Source: Pseudomonadota bacterium
GTDB lineage: Bacteria > Pseudomonadota > Gammaproteobacteria > Pseudomonadales > Pseudohongiellaceae
DNA: 64,000 bases
Direction: 5' to 3'
Assembly: GCA_027621405.1 (NCBI GenBank)
Contig: JAQCBT010000001.1
Coordinates: forward strand, 186,001 to 250,000
Below are positions 8,842-17,458 of this stretch, piece by piece. The stretch's first letter is position 1. Each line of letters starts with the position of its first letter. The notes under the pieces are model-generated. The model saw only the letters and a list, made by a program, of their open reading frames with translations. It searched no databases and had not been told where the DNA came from. Made by a program: the position numbers and the translations under genes.

Positions 8842-10029
8842 CTAGTCCAGGGTCTGGACTTCGACTGATAAAACAGGAGGTAGGTGGGCGGCAATAGTCA
8901 TCCAGTTGTCGCCACTATCGGCGGAGCAATACACCTGTCCGCCTGTAGTGCCGAAATAGATACCGCAGGATTCCATCCTATCGACACACATTGCGTCCCG
9001 CAATATGTTCACATAACAGTTTTCCTGGGGCAGTCCGTTGGTCAGAGCTTCCCACTCTTCTCCACCACCGCGGCTACGGTACACCCGCAGCTTGCCTTCC
9101 GGAGGGTAGTGTAGTGAATCGCTGAGGATGGGAATTACGTAGATCGTCTCCGGTTCATGAGCGTGCACCGCTATCGGGAAGCCGAAATCGGAAGGCAGAT
9201 TTCCACTTACTTCTGTCCAGCTGTCTCCATAGTCCTCGCTGCGCATGACATCCCAATGTTTCTGCATGTAGAGGATGTTCGGATTATTGGGATGCATGTC
9301 TATGCGATGCACACAGTGGCCAATCTCGGCGGTAGGGTTTGGAATAAAATCTGAAACCAGGCCATTATTGATAGGGTGCCAGGTGTCTCCACCATCATCT
9401 GAACGAAATGCACCGGCAGCAGAGATTGCCACATACATGCGCTGGGGATTGGTGGGGTCCAGGAGTATAGTGTGCAGGCACATACCGCCGGCACCGGGGG
9501 TCCATTCGTCGCCGCGTCCGTGCCCGCGCAAGCCGGGCATCTCCTGCCAGTTCTGTGCCCCGTCGGTGCTGCGGAACAGAGCGGCATCTTCGACGCCTGC
9601 GTATACCGTATCGGCATCATCAAGCGACGGTTCCAGATGCCAGACCCGCTTGAATTCCCATGGGTGAGGGGTACCGTCGTACCACTGGTGGGTGGTCAGC
9701 GGCTTGCCAGTTTCCTCTGAAGTGTCGTAGACAAACTTGTTGCTTTCGGCGAGGGGCATGCCCTGCTCATCGGTCGCAGGTGCGCCAGCGGGTGTGCCGG
9801 GCTGTTGCCAGGTCTTGCCACCATCATCGGAGCGTTGAATGATCTGCCCGAACCAATCGGAGGTCTGGGAGGCATAGATGCGGTTGGGGTCTACCTGCGA
9901 ACCCTTGATGTGGTAAACCTCCCAGCCCGCAAAATGGGGCCCGTCTATGTCCCATTTCTGGCGTGATTCATCGGAGGTCATGACGAATGCGCCTTTGCGT
10001 GTTCCTACCAAGAGTCTGACTTTGCTCAT
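8842..10029 (-). CDS. BNR/Asp-box beta-propeller protein (sialidase-like fold)
   Basis: The 395-residue protein has at least six Asp-box repeats of the form S-x-D-x-G-x-x-[41 protein letters not shown] and SADSGDNW. These mark a six- or seven-bladed propeller of the exo-sialidase/VPS10/YCF48 type. It has no signal peptide, so it is probably cytoplasmic. The catalytic arginine triad of true sialidases cannot be identified, so enzymatic activity is doubtful. It is the first gene of the minus-strand run and directly precedes the MoaD-like gene. The ATG has GGGAG upstream. Confidence 0.85.
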   Translation of the reverse strand: MSKVRLLVGTRKGAFVMTSDESRQKWDIDGPHFAGWEVYHIKGSQVDPNRIYASQTSDWFGQIIQRSDDGGKTWQQPGTPAGAPATDEQGMPLAESNKFVYDTSEETGKPLTTHQWYDGTPHPWEFKRVWHLEPSLDDADTVYAGVEDAALFRSTDGAQNWQEMPGLRGHGRGDEWTPGAGGMCLHTILLDPTNPQRMYVAISAAGAFRSDDGGDTWHPINNGLVSDFIPNPTAEIGHCVHRIDMHPNNPNILYMQKHWDVMRSEDYGDSWTEVSGNLPSDFGFPIAVHAHEPETIYVIPILSDSLHYPPEGKLRVYRSRGGGEEWEALTNGLPQENCYVNILRDAMCVDRMESCGIYFGTTGGQVYCSADSGDNWMTIAAHLPPVLSVEVQTLD

Positions 10030-10240
10030 GAAATCTTCTCCCGAGAATTAGTGGTGGGCGTGATGGGTCAGGGTTCCCTTCTATGATTCGGGCTGCTCCT
10101 CAGTTCTTTCCTGAGGGAAATCAATATTCTCTGACTGCCAAGTTATACCATGGGAGCTGCGACAATTGGTCACTTTTGCCGTTTGATGGCGTCACTATAA
10201 TGCTCCACCGAGTAGTCCTGATATCTGGAATGGATCGGTT

Positions 10241-11305
10241 ATGAAGTTTCCAACACCCGCAATGACAGCCCTGTGTTCAACTCTTGTGTGTTCAACTCTT
10301 GTGTGTTCACTGGCACTGGGCCAGGATTCCTCGCTGCAGGTTCTCAGCGAGCCCCGGGCTATCCATCCTGAATGGGAGATGCCTCGCACCGAGTACGGGC
10401 AACCGGATTTGCAGGGTACCTGGTGGTTCGGCTCGAGGACTCCCTTGCAGCGACCTATGAACCTGGGTGATAAGCGGTCATACACGGCGGCAGAGGCGGC
10501 TGCAGTGGAAGCCCGCTTCCAGCAAGGACTGGATCAGCAAGCGGCACCACTGGATCCCAATCGTGGGGCACCGGAGCAGGGAGCCGATATCGGGCAGGAG
10601 GCCGACGACTCGTTTCTCGGTCACTGGCAGAAGCCAGAACTCATTCCTGTGAATGGAGAGTACCGCACGTCGGTCATCATTGATCCGCCGAATGGCCGCA
10701 TTCCGTTAAGGGAAGGCTTCAAGGATTTCCATGCCCGCAGAATGATGGCTGGGTTATCGGATACCGATGGGCCGGAAGGTCAGCCGCTGTCCGGGCGTTG
10801 TCTGATGTTCGGTGCCGTGATGCCAAACCTGACTCCGCTCATGATGAATCCCTATATGGAGATCTTCCAGACTGAAGATTACGTGGTGATCCTTTCGGAG
10901 ATGATTCACGATGCGCGCATCATCCGCCTTAATGGCGAACACTCAGCCAACGGGTTTCCGCGCTGGATGGGCGACTCGGTAGGTCGCTGGGAAGGGGATA
11001 CCCTGGTGGTGCATTCGAAAAATTTCAGGCCGGAACAGAGTGCCTCCCGCATGTTCCTGCCTTTTTCCGAGGAACTGGAGATCATAGAGCGTTACACCCT
11101 GGTAGGCGACAACGAAATCCACTACGCGTTCACCGCTCACGATTCGCAAGCGTACACCCAGGCAGTTACTGGCGAACGAATCATCACCCGCAATCCCGGT
11201 GGTGAGATTGTTTATGAATACGCCTGCCATGAAGGTAATTATTCTCTTCCGGGTATCCTGAGAGCCGCACGTCGCGCCGATGTCGAGGCTGAACTCGGTC
11301 TGTAG
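10241..11305 (+). CDS. Secreted protein of unknown function, family member A
   Basis: The 354-residue product has a Sec signal peptide with a repeated CSTLVCSTLVCS core. The mature part carries PRTEYGQPDLQGTWWF, RGAPEQG, SEMIHDARIIRLN, GDSVGRWEGDTLVV and near the C-terminus YEYACHEGNYSLPGILRAAR. The same set of blocks occurs in the protein at 23238-24272, so the two are paralogues. Similar exported proteins are common in Acidobacteria and marine gammaproteobacteria, but I know no function. The conserved Cys-His (ACHEGNY) and acidic blocks could suggest a ligand or metal site; this is inference only. Confidence 0.75.
   Translation: MKFPTPAMTALCSTLVCSTLVCSLALGQDSSLQVLSEPRAIHPEWEMPRTEYGQPDLQGTWWFGSRTPLQRPMNLGDKRSYTAAEAAAVEARFQQGLDQQAAPLDPNRGAPEQGADIGQEADDSFLGHWQKPELIPVNGEYRTSVIIDPPNGRIPLREGFKDFHARRMMAGLSDTDGPEGQPLSGRCLMFGAVMPNLTPLMMNPYMEIFQTEDYVVILSEMIHDARIIRLNGEHSANGFPRWMGDSVGRWEGDTLVVHSKNFRPEQSASRMFLPFSEELEIIERYTLVGDNEIHYAFTAHDSQAYTQAVTGERIITRNPGGEIVYEYACHEGNYSLPGILRAARRADVEAELGL
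10272..10309 (+). repeat. 15-bp tandem repeat in a signal-peptide coding region
   Basis: TGTGTTCAACTCTTG occurs twice head to tail (10272-10286, 10287-10301), followed by a partial third copy TGTGTTCA. Each copy adds the in-frame residues CSTLV to the hydrophobic core of the signal peptide. Confidence 0.9.
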
Positions 11306-11530
11306 GAATTTCCTGGTTCGGGGACTCGCACCGCATAGTGGTATATATCCACACTGCTTATACTTGTCTGCTATGAGCGCAGTCACGTAATCTGGGCTAA
11401 TCAGAGTCTGGATTGTGCAGTTGGCTGTGGCAGTTTTCATGGTCGCCTCGCCAACTCTGTATTCCCATGCAATAAATTCCCACCCGGCATAGTGTGTTAC
11501 ATACCCAGAGACAATGCCGGGGAGCACAAC

Positions 11531-13282
11531 ATGAAGAAGATCTGCTCTACTACAATTCTGTGCATTTTATTCCTTGTGCCGAGTGCCGCGTATTCGCAGG
11601 GCCCGGGCCAGGGACCAGGACCCGGAGCCGCTCAGGGCGAATTCCAGCCGCTCGGTGACGCACCCGTGCCGGCGGAGAATCCCATCACCGAAGCGAAACG
11701 AGTGCTGGGAAAGATCCTGTTCTGGGACGAGCAGCTTTCCAGTGACAACACGGTGGCCTGTGGCACCTGTCACCAACCAGCCGCGGGGGGGTCGGACCTG
11801 CGTCTGGGCATGAATCCGGGTTTCGATCAGATATTCGGTACAGATGACGACGTAGTTGGCTCTCCAGGTATAAAGCGGCTCGATAACAGCGGGCAACCAT
11901 TGGTCCATCCGCTGTTTGGGCTTGAAGCCCAGGTTACTGATCGTGCCTCGCCATCATTCTTCACCTCCATGTTCGCCGGGAGTAATTTCTGGGATGGTCG
12001 GGCGAGAGATCAGTTTGTGGATCCACTGGATGGCAGTTCGGTAGTCATAAGCAGTGGCGGGGCGCTGGAGAGCCAGGCCATCGTGCCGATCCTCAGCACG
12101 GTTGAGATGGCCAGGGAAGGGCGGACCTGGACTGACGTGGTGAATAAACTGCAACAGGTTCAACCCCTGGCGCTGGCCAGCAATATCCCGCCGGACATGG
12201 TGGATGCCCTGGTGGGTAACCAGCTCTACGGCGACCTGTTCGAGCAGGCCTTTGGTGACAGCGAGATAACCCCCGCCCGTATCGGTCTGGCCATCGCCAC
12301 CTATGAACGCACCCTGGTGCCCAATGAGACGCCCTGGGATCTCTACATTGCCGGCAATGACACCGCCATGACAGCCAGCCAGATCGCCGGCTGGGAGTCC
12401 TTCATCGATACACCCTGTGCCAACTGTCACGAACCGCCTCGCTTCAGTAATGACGACTTTCACAATATCGGCCTGCGACCCAGTGCCGAGGATCTCGGGC
12501 TGTTCGATGTCAGCGGCCAGAACAACCAGCGTGGGGACTTCAAGACACCTTCCCTGCGCAACGTCGGCCTGCGCAGAGCCCTGATGCATGTAGGTTGGGT
12601 GACAGACGTGGAAGATGCGCTGGATTTCTACAACGCGGGCACATCGAGTACTGGTCATATGCAATTCCTGGAAGACCAGGATGGCATACCCGGCAATCCC
12701 CTGGATATAAATGCGCTGGACATCTTTGCGGAGGATGACACGGCGCGGGCCCAGTTTCTGGATTTTATGATCAATGGCCTGACTGACCCCCGGGTTGCCA
12801 GCGAAAGCTTCCCCTTCGATCGGCCTACCCTGGCATCGGAAACCATGACATCAGCGAGTCCGGTTTCAATAACCGGAATTAATTCCGGCAATACGGCTAC
12901 CGACGCCAGCTTTCGTATTTCTGTACTCGATAGCGCAGGTCAAGGCGGCAATGACTTCGCCCGCACGGATGTACTCACCATTGCGGCTAACATCGCGGTC
13001 GATCCAGCAGATGTGGGAAACAGTGCGCGCTTGTTCTGTGTCGTGATATACAACGGTGCAATGTTCGCCAGGAACGAGGCAGGAGTATTCACGCTCTGGG
13101 ATGGTAATGAGGCCACCTTGCCAGCCATGGATACACGGGTCCTGACAGCTGTCGAGGTAGTTTCTATAGTCCAGGGGCTGTCAAACGTGCCCGGGCAATT
13201 TCAACTCTATGTCGCCTATGAGAATGAAAACCAGCAACTGGTTTATAGTGGCTCGCCGGCGACTTTTTCGGTAGCGCCCTAG
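11531..13282 (+). CDS. Di-heme cytochrome c peroxidase / MauG family protein with C-terminal extension
   Basis: The 583-residue exported protein has a signal peptide (1-22), then a Gly/Pro-rich spacer. Heme motifs CGTCH (77-81) and CANCH (296-300) give the two-heme layout of bacterial cytochrome c peroxidases and MauG. From about residue 445 an extra domain of roughly 140 residues follows, Ser/Thr rich and predicted all-beta, not part of the standard peroxidase. The ATG at 11531 has GGGGAG upstream; the open frame begins at 11492 but lacks a good site there. It may reduce hydrogen peroxide or oxidise a protein or small substrate. The neighbour is soxR, whose stop lies 11 bp away, convergent. 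Confidence 0.85.
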   Translation: MKKICSTTILCILFLVPSAAYSQGPGQGPGPGAAQGEFQPLGDAPVPAENPITEAKRVLGKILFWDEQLSSDNTVACGTCHQPAAGGSDLRLGMNPGFDQIFGTDDDVVGSPGIKRLDNSGQPLVHPLFGLEAQVTDRASPSFFTSMFAGSNFWDGRARDQFVDPLDGSSVVISSGGALESQAIVPILSTVEMAREGRTWTDVVNKLQQVQPLALASNIPPDMVDALVGNQLYGDLFEQAFGDSEITPARIGLAIATYERTLVPNETPWDLYIAGNDTAMTASQIAGWESFIDTPCANCHEPPRFSNDDFHNIGLRPSAEDLGLFDVSGQNNQRGDFKTPSLRNVGLRRALMHVGWVTDVEDALDFYNAGTSSTGHMQFLEDQDGIPGNPLDINALDIFAEDDTARAQFLDFMINGLTDPRVASESFPFDRPTLASETMTSASPVSITGINSGNTATDASFRISVLDSAGQGGNDFARTDVLTIAANIAVDPADVGNSARLFCVVIYNGAMFARNEAGVFTLWDGNEATLPAMDTRVLTAVEVVSIVQGLSNVPGQFQLYVAYENENQQLVYSGSPATFSVAP

Positions 13283-13293
13283 TCGCCTGGAAT

Positions 13294-13755
13294 TCAATTC
13301 TGTCTTCGAGCCAGATTGGGTTCATCCAGAATTACGGGACCGCTGCGATTGCCCCCGAGTTTGTCCTCGGCATTGTAAATGGGGCAGTTCTTCATCGACA
13401 AACAGCCGCAGCCAATGCAACCGGTGAGTGAATCCCGCAGCCGTTCCAGATAGGCGATGCGTTCGTTCAATTCTCCCTTCCAGGCTGAGGACAGCTTCTG
13501 CCAGTCCCGTTGTGTTGGTGTACGTTCATCAGGAAGTGTGGCAAAAGCCTTCTTGATCGCGTCCAGGCTCACACCCATCTTCTGCGCCGCCTTTATTACC
13601 GAGACCCGCCTGATGACATCCGCCCGGTAGCGGCGCTGGTTTCCGGCATTGCGCGAGCTTTTAATCAAACCTTTCTGTTCATAGAAGTGCAGGGTGCTAA
13701 CCCGAATACCGCAGCGCGCGGCCACCTTGCCCACAGTCCAGCTAGCCTCCGCCAT
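13294..13755 (-). CDS. soxR: Redox-sensitive MerR-family activator SoxR
   Basis: The 153-residue regulator has an N-terminal MerR winged helix (WTVGKVAARCGIRVSTLHFYE), a dimerisation helix, and the diagnostic [2Fe-2S] cluster motif C-x2-C-x-C-x5-C at Cys113, 116, 118 and 124. SoxR senses redox-cycling compounds through oxidation of the cluster and remodels a 19-bp-spacer promoter. A consensus SoxR operator lies in the divergent intergenic region at 13805, 50 bp from this start, ahead of the VOC/FMN-reductase genes. No soxS is seen, as is usual outside enterics. Confidence 0.95.
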   Translation of the reverse strand: MAEASWTVGKVAARCGIRVSTLHFYEQKGLIKSSRNAGNQRRYRADVIRRVSVIKAAQKMGVSLDAIKKAFATLPDERTPTQRDWQKLSSAWKGELNERIAYLERLRDSLTGCIGCGCLSMKNCPIYNAEDKLGGNRSGPVILDEPNLARRQN

Positions 13756-13800
13756 TTCCGTGTCTCCGCAAAAAAAATCTGAGACTAGCGAAAAAAATGC

Positions 13801-13831
13801 TTTACCTCAAGTTAACTTGAGGTATTACGAT
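13801..13831 (+). promoter_or_regulatory. SoxR operator within a 19-bp-spacer promoter
   Basis: CCTCAAGTTAACTTGAGG at 13805-13822 is a perfect 18-bp palindrome and matches the SoxR box known from the enteric soxS promoter. It sits between a -35-like TTTACC (13801-13806) and a -10-like TACGAT (13826-13831), 19 bp apart. This overlong spacer is what MerR-type activators correct by DNA distortion. It reads toward the VOC gene. Confidence 0.93.
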
Positions 13832-13873
13832 GTCCACACTTTGAAGCAGACGACAGGAATAAGGAGGCAAATC

Positions 13874-14293
13874 ATGTTGCATCTGGAACACATCAATCTC
13901 ACGGTAGCGGATGTCCCAGCCATGTTGAAGTTCTACCAGGCTGCCTTTCCCCATTGGCATGTACGTACATCAGGAAGCGGTGAATGGTATGGCAAGCCAC
14001 GGAACTGGCTGCATTTCGGGGACGACTTCCAGTACATCGCCCTGAGTGACAACGGAGAGGGGGAGAACAGGGATCTTACCGGTCACCAGGTTGGCCTGGC
14101 TCACTTCGCCTTTGTCACGGACAACATCGACGCGGTCACCAATCGGCTCACCGCAGCAGGATATCCCGTTGCCAAGCAGGGGGCAGACGAGCCGTATCGT
14201 AATAATATTTATTTCATCGACCCATCCGGATTCGAGGTGGAATTCGTACAGTACCACAGTGATGTGCCAGGTGAACGCAACCTGAGCAGTTAG
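13874..14293 (+). CDS. VOC family (glyoxalase/bleomycin-resistance fold) protein
   Basis: The 139-residue protein shows two beta-alpha-beta-beta-beta modules: LEHINLTVADVPAMLKFYQ at the start, HFAFVTDNIDAVTNRL in the middle and IYFIDPSGFEVEFVQY at the end. A metal set is possible from His3, His77 and the Glu in FEVEFVQ. AAGGAGG at 13861-13867 fixes the ATG at 13874, although the frame is open from 13694. It lies directly downstream of the SoxR operator, so its likely role is detoxifying or binding redox-cycling or electrophilic compounds. The substrate is unknown. Confidence 0.9.
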   Translation: MLHLEHINLTVADVPAMLKFYQAAFPHWHVRTSGSGEWYGKPRNWLHFGDDFQYIALSDNGEGENRDLTGHQVGLAHFAFVTDNIDAVTNRLTAAGYPVAKQGADEPYRNNIYFIDPSGFEVEFVQYHSDVPGERNLSS

Positions 14294-14309
14294 ATAGGAG
14301 CAACGGAAT

Positions 14310-14885
14310 ATGAAAATCCTGGCAATTGGTGCAAGTAACAATAGCAACTCAATAAACAGAACTCTTGCCGTATACGCGGCCGGGCTGGTTGAAGGAGCAG
14401 AAGTGGAAGTCCTGGATATCCAGGGCTACGAGATGCCCCTCTACAGTGATGAACGGGAACAACGTTTCGGGCAGCCGCTGCAGGCGCGTAACTTCTTCAA
14501 GAAGATTGGCGGCGCTGATGCTCTGGTGATCTCATTCGCCGAGCACAATGGCAGCTACACGGCGGCCTGGAAGAACCTGTTCGACTGGACTTCCCGCATT
14601 GATATCAAAGTGTTTCAAGGTAAGCCGACTGTTTATCTGGCGACATCGCCGGGTCCTGGTGGTGCCCGCAGCGTGTTGGCGGCAGCAGAGGGATCAGCGC
14701 CCTTTTTTGGGGCGGATCTGGTTGGCAGTCTCTCCATACCAGGCTTCCATTCTGTCTTCGACAATGAGCAGGGAAGGCTGCATGATGAGATCACAGCGAA
14801 GCGCCTGCGACTGCTGATGGCTAAGCTGGAGGAGCGTCTCCAGGAAGAAAACTGGTCTCGCCACAAGGCGAAGTCCGGAGACTAA
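14310..14885 (+). CDS. NAD(P)H-dependent FMN reductase (flavodoxin fold)
   Basis: The 191-residue protein has the phosphate-binding loop IGASNNSNSINR at the N-terminus. The FMN-binding segments SFAEHNGSYTAAWKNLFDW and LATSPGPGGARSVL are typical of the NADPH-dependent FMN reductase/azoreductase family. It starts 16 bp after the VOC gene with AGGAG upstream, so both belong to the SoxR-driven transcript. Two-electron reduction of quinones or azo compounds is the likely reaction, which would limit redox cycling. Cytoplasmic. Confidence 0.9.
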   Translation: MKILAIGASNNSNSINRTLAVYAAGLVEGAEVEVLDIQGYEMPLYSDEREQRFGQPLQARNFFKKIGGADALVISFAEHNGSYTAAWKNLFDWTSRIDIKVFQGKPTVYLATSPGPGGARSVLAAAEGSAPFFGADLVGSLSIPGFHSVFDNEQGRLHDEITAKRLRLLMAKLEERLQEENWSRHKAKSGD

Positions 14886-14953
14886 CTGATCAGGCAGCCC
14901 CTTCGCACCGATGGTCGAATCCATGTCACATTGCTGCCTCTCACAATCTTCCC

Positions 14954-16294
14954 TCAGGGAGTCGGATCGATGACATGGTATTCGGTCTGTCGGGGCTGGA
15001 TATAGTAGAAGCTATCGCCGGTGAAGAAGCCGTCCTCTTCCAGTTTCATGGGCAGGGGCTGTTCTCCCCACTCCGGCACATCCACCAGGGCATTCAATTC
15101 GATGGAATAGGCTGTGTTGGGCTGCATGAGGTAATCACCGGTGCCGGGTACTCCATCCTGCTGATCCCACATGCCGATGGTTGTGCCCGCCGCGTGTCCG
15201 TGCAAGCCAATTGGGTGGGTATAGATGATGGGATTGAGGCCTTCTTCCCTGGCCTGTTGCAGACTTCTGGCGAGAATGTCATTGCCGCTGCGCCCAACCT
15301 GGAAGTTACTGGTGAGGATGTCCTGCAACCTGTTGCCTTCCCGTAAGGCCAACTTCATATAGTCAGGTACATCGTCTTCATCGTCGCGCAGTATGTAGGC
15401 ATTCTGCTGGGTATCGGTTTGCAGATTCAGATAGCTGATGCCGAAATCGATGTGGATATGATCGCCCTTGTAGAGCACTTCGGGGTCGAGATTGTTTGCG
15501 GCGATTTCGTCCAATGAACGCTTTGAGCGTTCGGTTTCGATGCTGGTGTGAAACCAGGTCTCCAGCCCAAGGTCCTGTACACGCTGACGGAACCACCAGA
15601 CAAGGTCATCGGTGGTCGTAACTCCTGGAATAATCACTTCCGCGGAGAAGCCCTCGCGGATAATGGCGTGCGCCACTGCCATCACGTCCCGGTAGATTTC
15701 CATCTCGGATTCGATGCGGGTTTCCAGCCAGCCAACCGCCAGTGATTCCGCCGATTGCAGGCGGCCCTGCATGCGCGCTGGCAAGGCAGCGTGCAGTGCC
15801 TGTTGCTCGGTGTAGGTGAGTCCATCGGCCAGGGCGTAGTTCTCGGAGTAATTCAGTGCGATGCGGGCAGGGTCGGCTTCGTTGAGGATGTCGGCGATCC
15901 GCTGCCACTGATCCGGTTGTTCCTCAGGGTCCCAGACACCGGGGAACAGGTCGCCCACTGCATAGCGTGCCACCGCCATGCGCTCCACGCCCCGGCTGCC
16001 GCCGTGATCGATAAACATCAACACGGTACGTCGCCTCGCGTTGAGCCAGGTAGCAGGCAACATGGTCTTCAACACAGGATCTTCATTGTATTCCCTGGCG
16101 ATCAGAATCCAGGCATCGATGCCCTCGCGGCGCATCAACATGGGAACCACTGTATCGAGACGTTCTGCAAGAATACGGTCCTCTATCTCGGCCCGTTCTC
16201 GCAAAGGCAGAATAAGTTCCTTCAGCGCATCGGCAGTGAATGCCTGGGCTGGAAGCAGGAGCATTAGGCAGAAGATTGACTGGATTACGCGCAT
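14954..16294 (-). CDS. Exported M24 family metallopeptidase (Xaa-Pro aminopeptidase-like)
   Basis: The 446-residue protein has a signal peptide (about 1-20). A creatinase-like N-terminal domain (REGIDAWILIAREY) and a pita-bread catalytic domain follow. Candidate metal ligands in order are Asp in HIDFG, Asp in LQTDTQQN, His in THPIGLHGH, Glu in YSIELNA and Glu in KLEEDGFF, a full M24 set. It probably cleaves proline-containing peptides in the periplasm, though M24 members also include creatinases. It is convergent with the FMN reductase. No close operon partner. Confidence 0.88.
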   Translation of the reverse strand: MRVIQSIFCLMLLLPAQAFTADALKELILPLRERAEIEDRILAERLDTVVPMLMRREGIDAWILIAREYNEDPVLKTMLPATWLNARRRTVLMFIDHGGSRGVERMAVARYAVGDLFPGVWDPEEQPDQWQRIADILNEADPARIALNYSENYALADGLTYTEQQALHAALPARMQGRLQSAESLAVGWLETRIESEMEIYRDVMAVAHAIIREGFSAEVIIPGVTTTDDLVWWFRQRVQDLGLETWFHTSIETERSKRSLDEIAANNLDPEVLYKGDHIHIDFGISYLNLQTDTQQNAYILRDDEDDVPDYMKLALREGNRLQDILTSNFQVGRSGNDILARSLQQAREEGLNPIIYTHPIGLHGHAAGTTIGMWDQQDGVPGTGDYLMQPNTAYSIELNALVDVPEWGEQPLPMKLEEDGFFTGDSFYYIQPRQTEYHVIDPTP

Positions 16295-16510
16295 GGAGAG
16301 TACCGGGATAGCTATGAGTTGCTACTTAATAGCAAAAATTAATGCGAGACGATAGCCATGTTGAGTCGATGGCTTGACTGTCTACGTCAATTTCGTATGC
16401 AAGCATGATGGCTGGCAGGGAATTACCGCGCCCGCTGCTTAAGACCTGTAAACAATGAGAAGAGGGAACGAAGCCAGGTTGGAGGCTGGCAAATAAAATC
16501 AAGGTGATGC

Positions 16511-16532
16511 GGCGAGCAAGTTATTGCTCGCC
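16511..16532 (-). terminator. Hairpin downstream of the His-rich gene
   Basis: A perfect 9-bp inverted repeat (GGCGAGCAA / TTGCTCGCC, loop GTTA) lies 28 bp after the stop of the gene at 16560. No T run follows on the minus strand, so it may be a transcript-stabilising hairpin rather than a terminator. Confidence 0.45.
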
Positions 16533-16559
16533 GGGTATCAATTTCCCTGGGCTGAAGAA

Positions 16560-17282
16560 TTAGTGCCCGGAATGGCCTGAATTACCACCAGCCATGCTCT
16601 GGTGATGGGCATCGTGATGCTCGCCCAGGGTCATGAGACCGAGAAAGCCAATGGCCTGATACATGGCCCGTTCCTTGTCATCTGCTGTGACCACACTGAT
16701 CCAGGCACCTTCTGCTGTGGTCCCGGCTTCGGCCTGAATCCCAAGCTCGTTGGCAATCTGGCTGGCGTGCATGGGTACCATGCGTTGAATCGCTTCGAGG
16801 GTGCGGCCCTGGCCGATTACAGTGTAGCGGAGTCCGTTGGCGAGGTACTGTGTTGAGACTTCGGCAAACAGGGACAGGTGTTCCATGTCGACCAAGTGTT
16901 GCTGCAGGGCGGTAAGATCTACCTGGGTCCAGTCGGTATCGGGATTTTCCTGCAGGGTACGAACCTGATTCTGGATCTGGGTGAATACGGAGTCACCACC
17001 AGACTGCCCATTCTGGCCTCGCATTCTCTGTTGCATGCGCTTCATCATCTGTTCACGACGAGCGCCATCCTGTTCGCCTTGACTCATGCCGGAACCCTGG
17101 CCATTGCCCGCTCCATGTCCGCTACCAGATCCATGACCATCTCCGGATCCCTGTTGGGACATCGTGTGTTGTCCCCCATGGTCACCCCCGCTGTGATCCT
17201 GTTGGCCAAATGCAACGGCGGGAAGCAACAGGCTTGCGGCGAGCAGGCAGGTAGAGAGTTTCAGTCGGGATTCGGTACTCAT
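16560..17282 (-). CDS. Secreted His/Gly/Gln-rich protein of unknown function
   Basis: The 240-residue protein has a signal peptide ending AFG/QQ. A low-complexity stretch rich in Gly, Ser, His and Gln (residues about 28-85) with Met-Arg repeats (MMKRMQQRMR) comes next. An ordered helical domain follows, with DLTALQQHLVDMEHLSLFAE, then a His-rich tail (GEHHDAHHQSM, NSGHSGH). The flanking His clusters suggest metal (Cu, Ni or Zn) binding; this is inference from composition. The ATG at 17282 has GGAGG upstream and is preferred over the in-frame start at 17369. No family recognised. Confidence 0.75.
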   Translation of the reverse strand: MSTESRLKLSTCLLAASLLLPAVAFGQQDHSGGDHGGQHTMSQQGSGDGHGSGSGHGAGNGQGSGMSQGEQDGARREQMMKRMQQRMRGQNGQSGGDSVFTQIQNQVRTLQENPDTDWTQVDLTALQQHLVDMEHLSLFAEVSTQYLANGLRYTVIGQGRTLEAIQRMVPMHASQIANELGIQAEAGTTAEGAWISVVTADDKERAMYQAIGFLGLMTLGEHHDAHHQSMAGGNSGHSGH

Positions 17283-17458
17283 GATGCAGTTCCTCCACGG
17301 ATAATTGCCAAGCATTCGGATTGCCCAATAGTTATATTTTAACGCCGAGTTAGCGTTGGCAATAAGCACATTACTATGAAAATCCGGCTATACCTGCGCC
17401 AGATCAAAAAGCGAAAACTACAGAAAATGCACGAGCTGGCATGACTCTGATGCAACGC

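Noticed and set aside
11337..11352. Near-palindrome GTGGTATATATCCAC after the gene at 10241
   Set aside because: It is short, imperfect and without a matching known operator.
11954..12664. 236-codon minus-strand frame inside the di-heme peroxidase
   Set aside because: It lies opposite the heme-binding domain; it is a by-product of codon bias.
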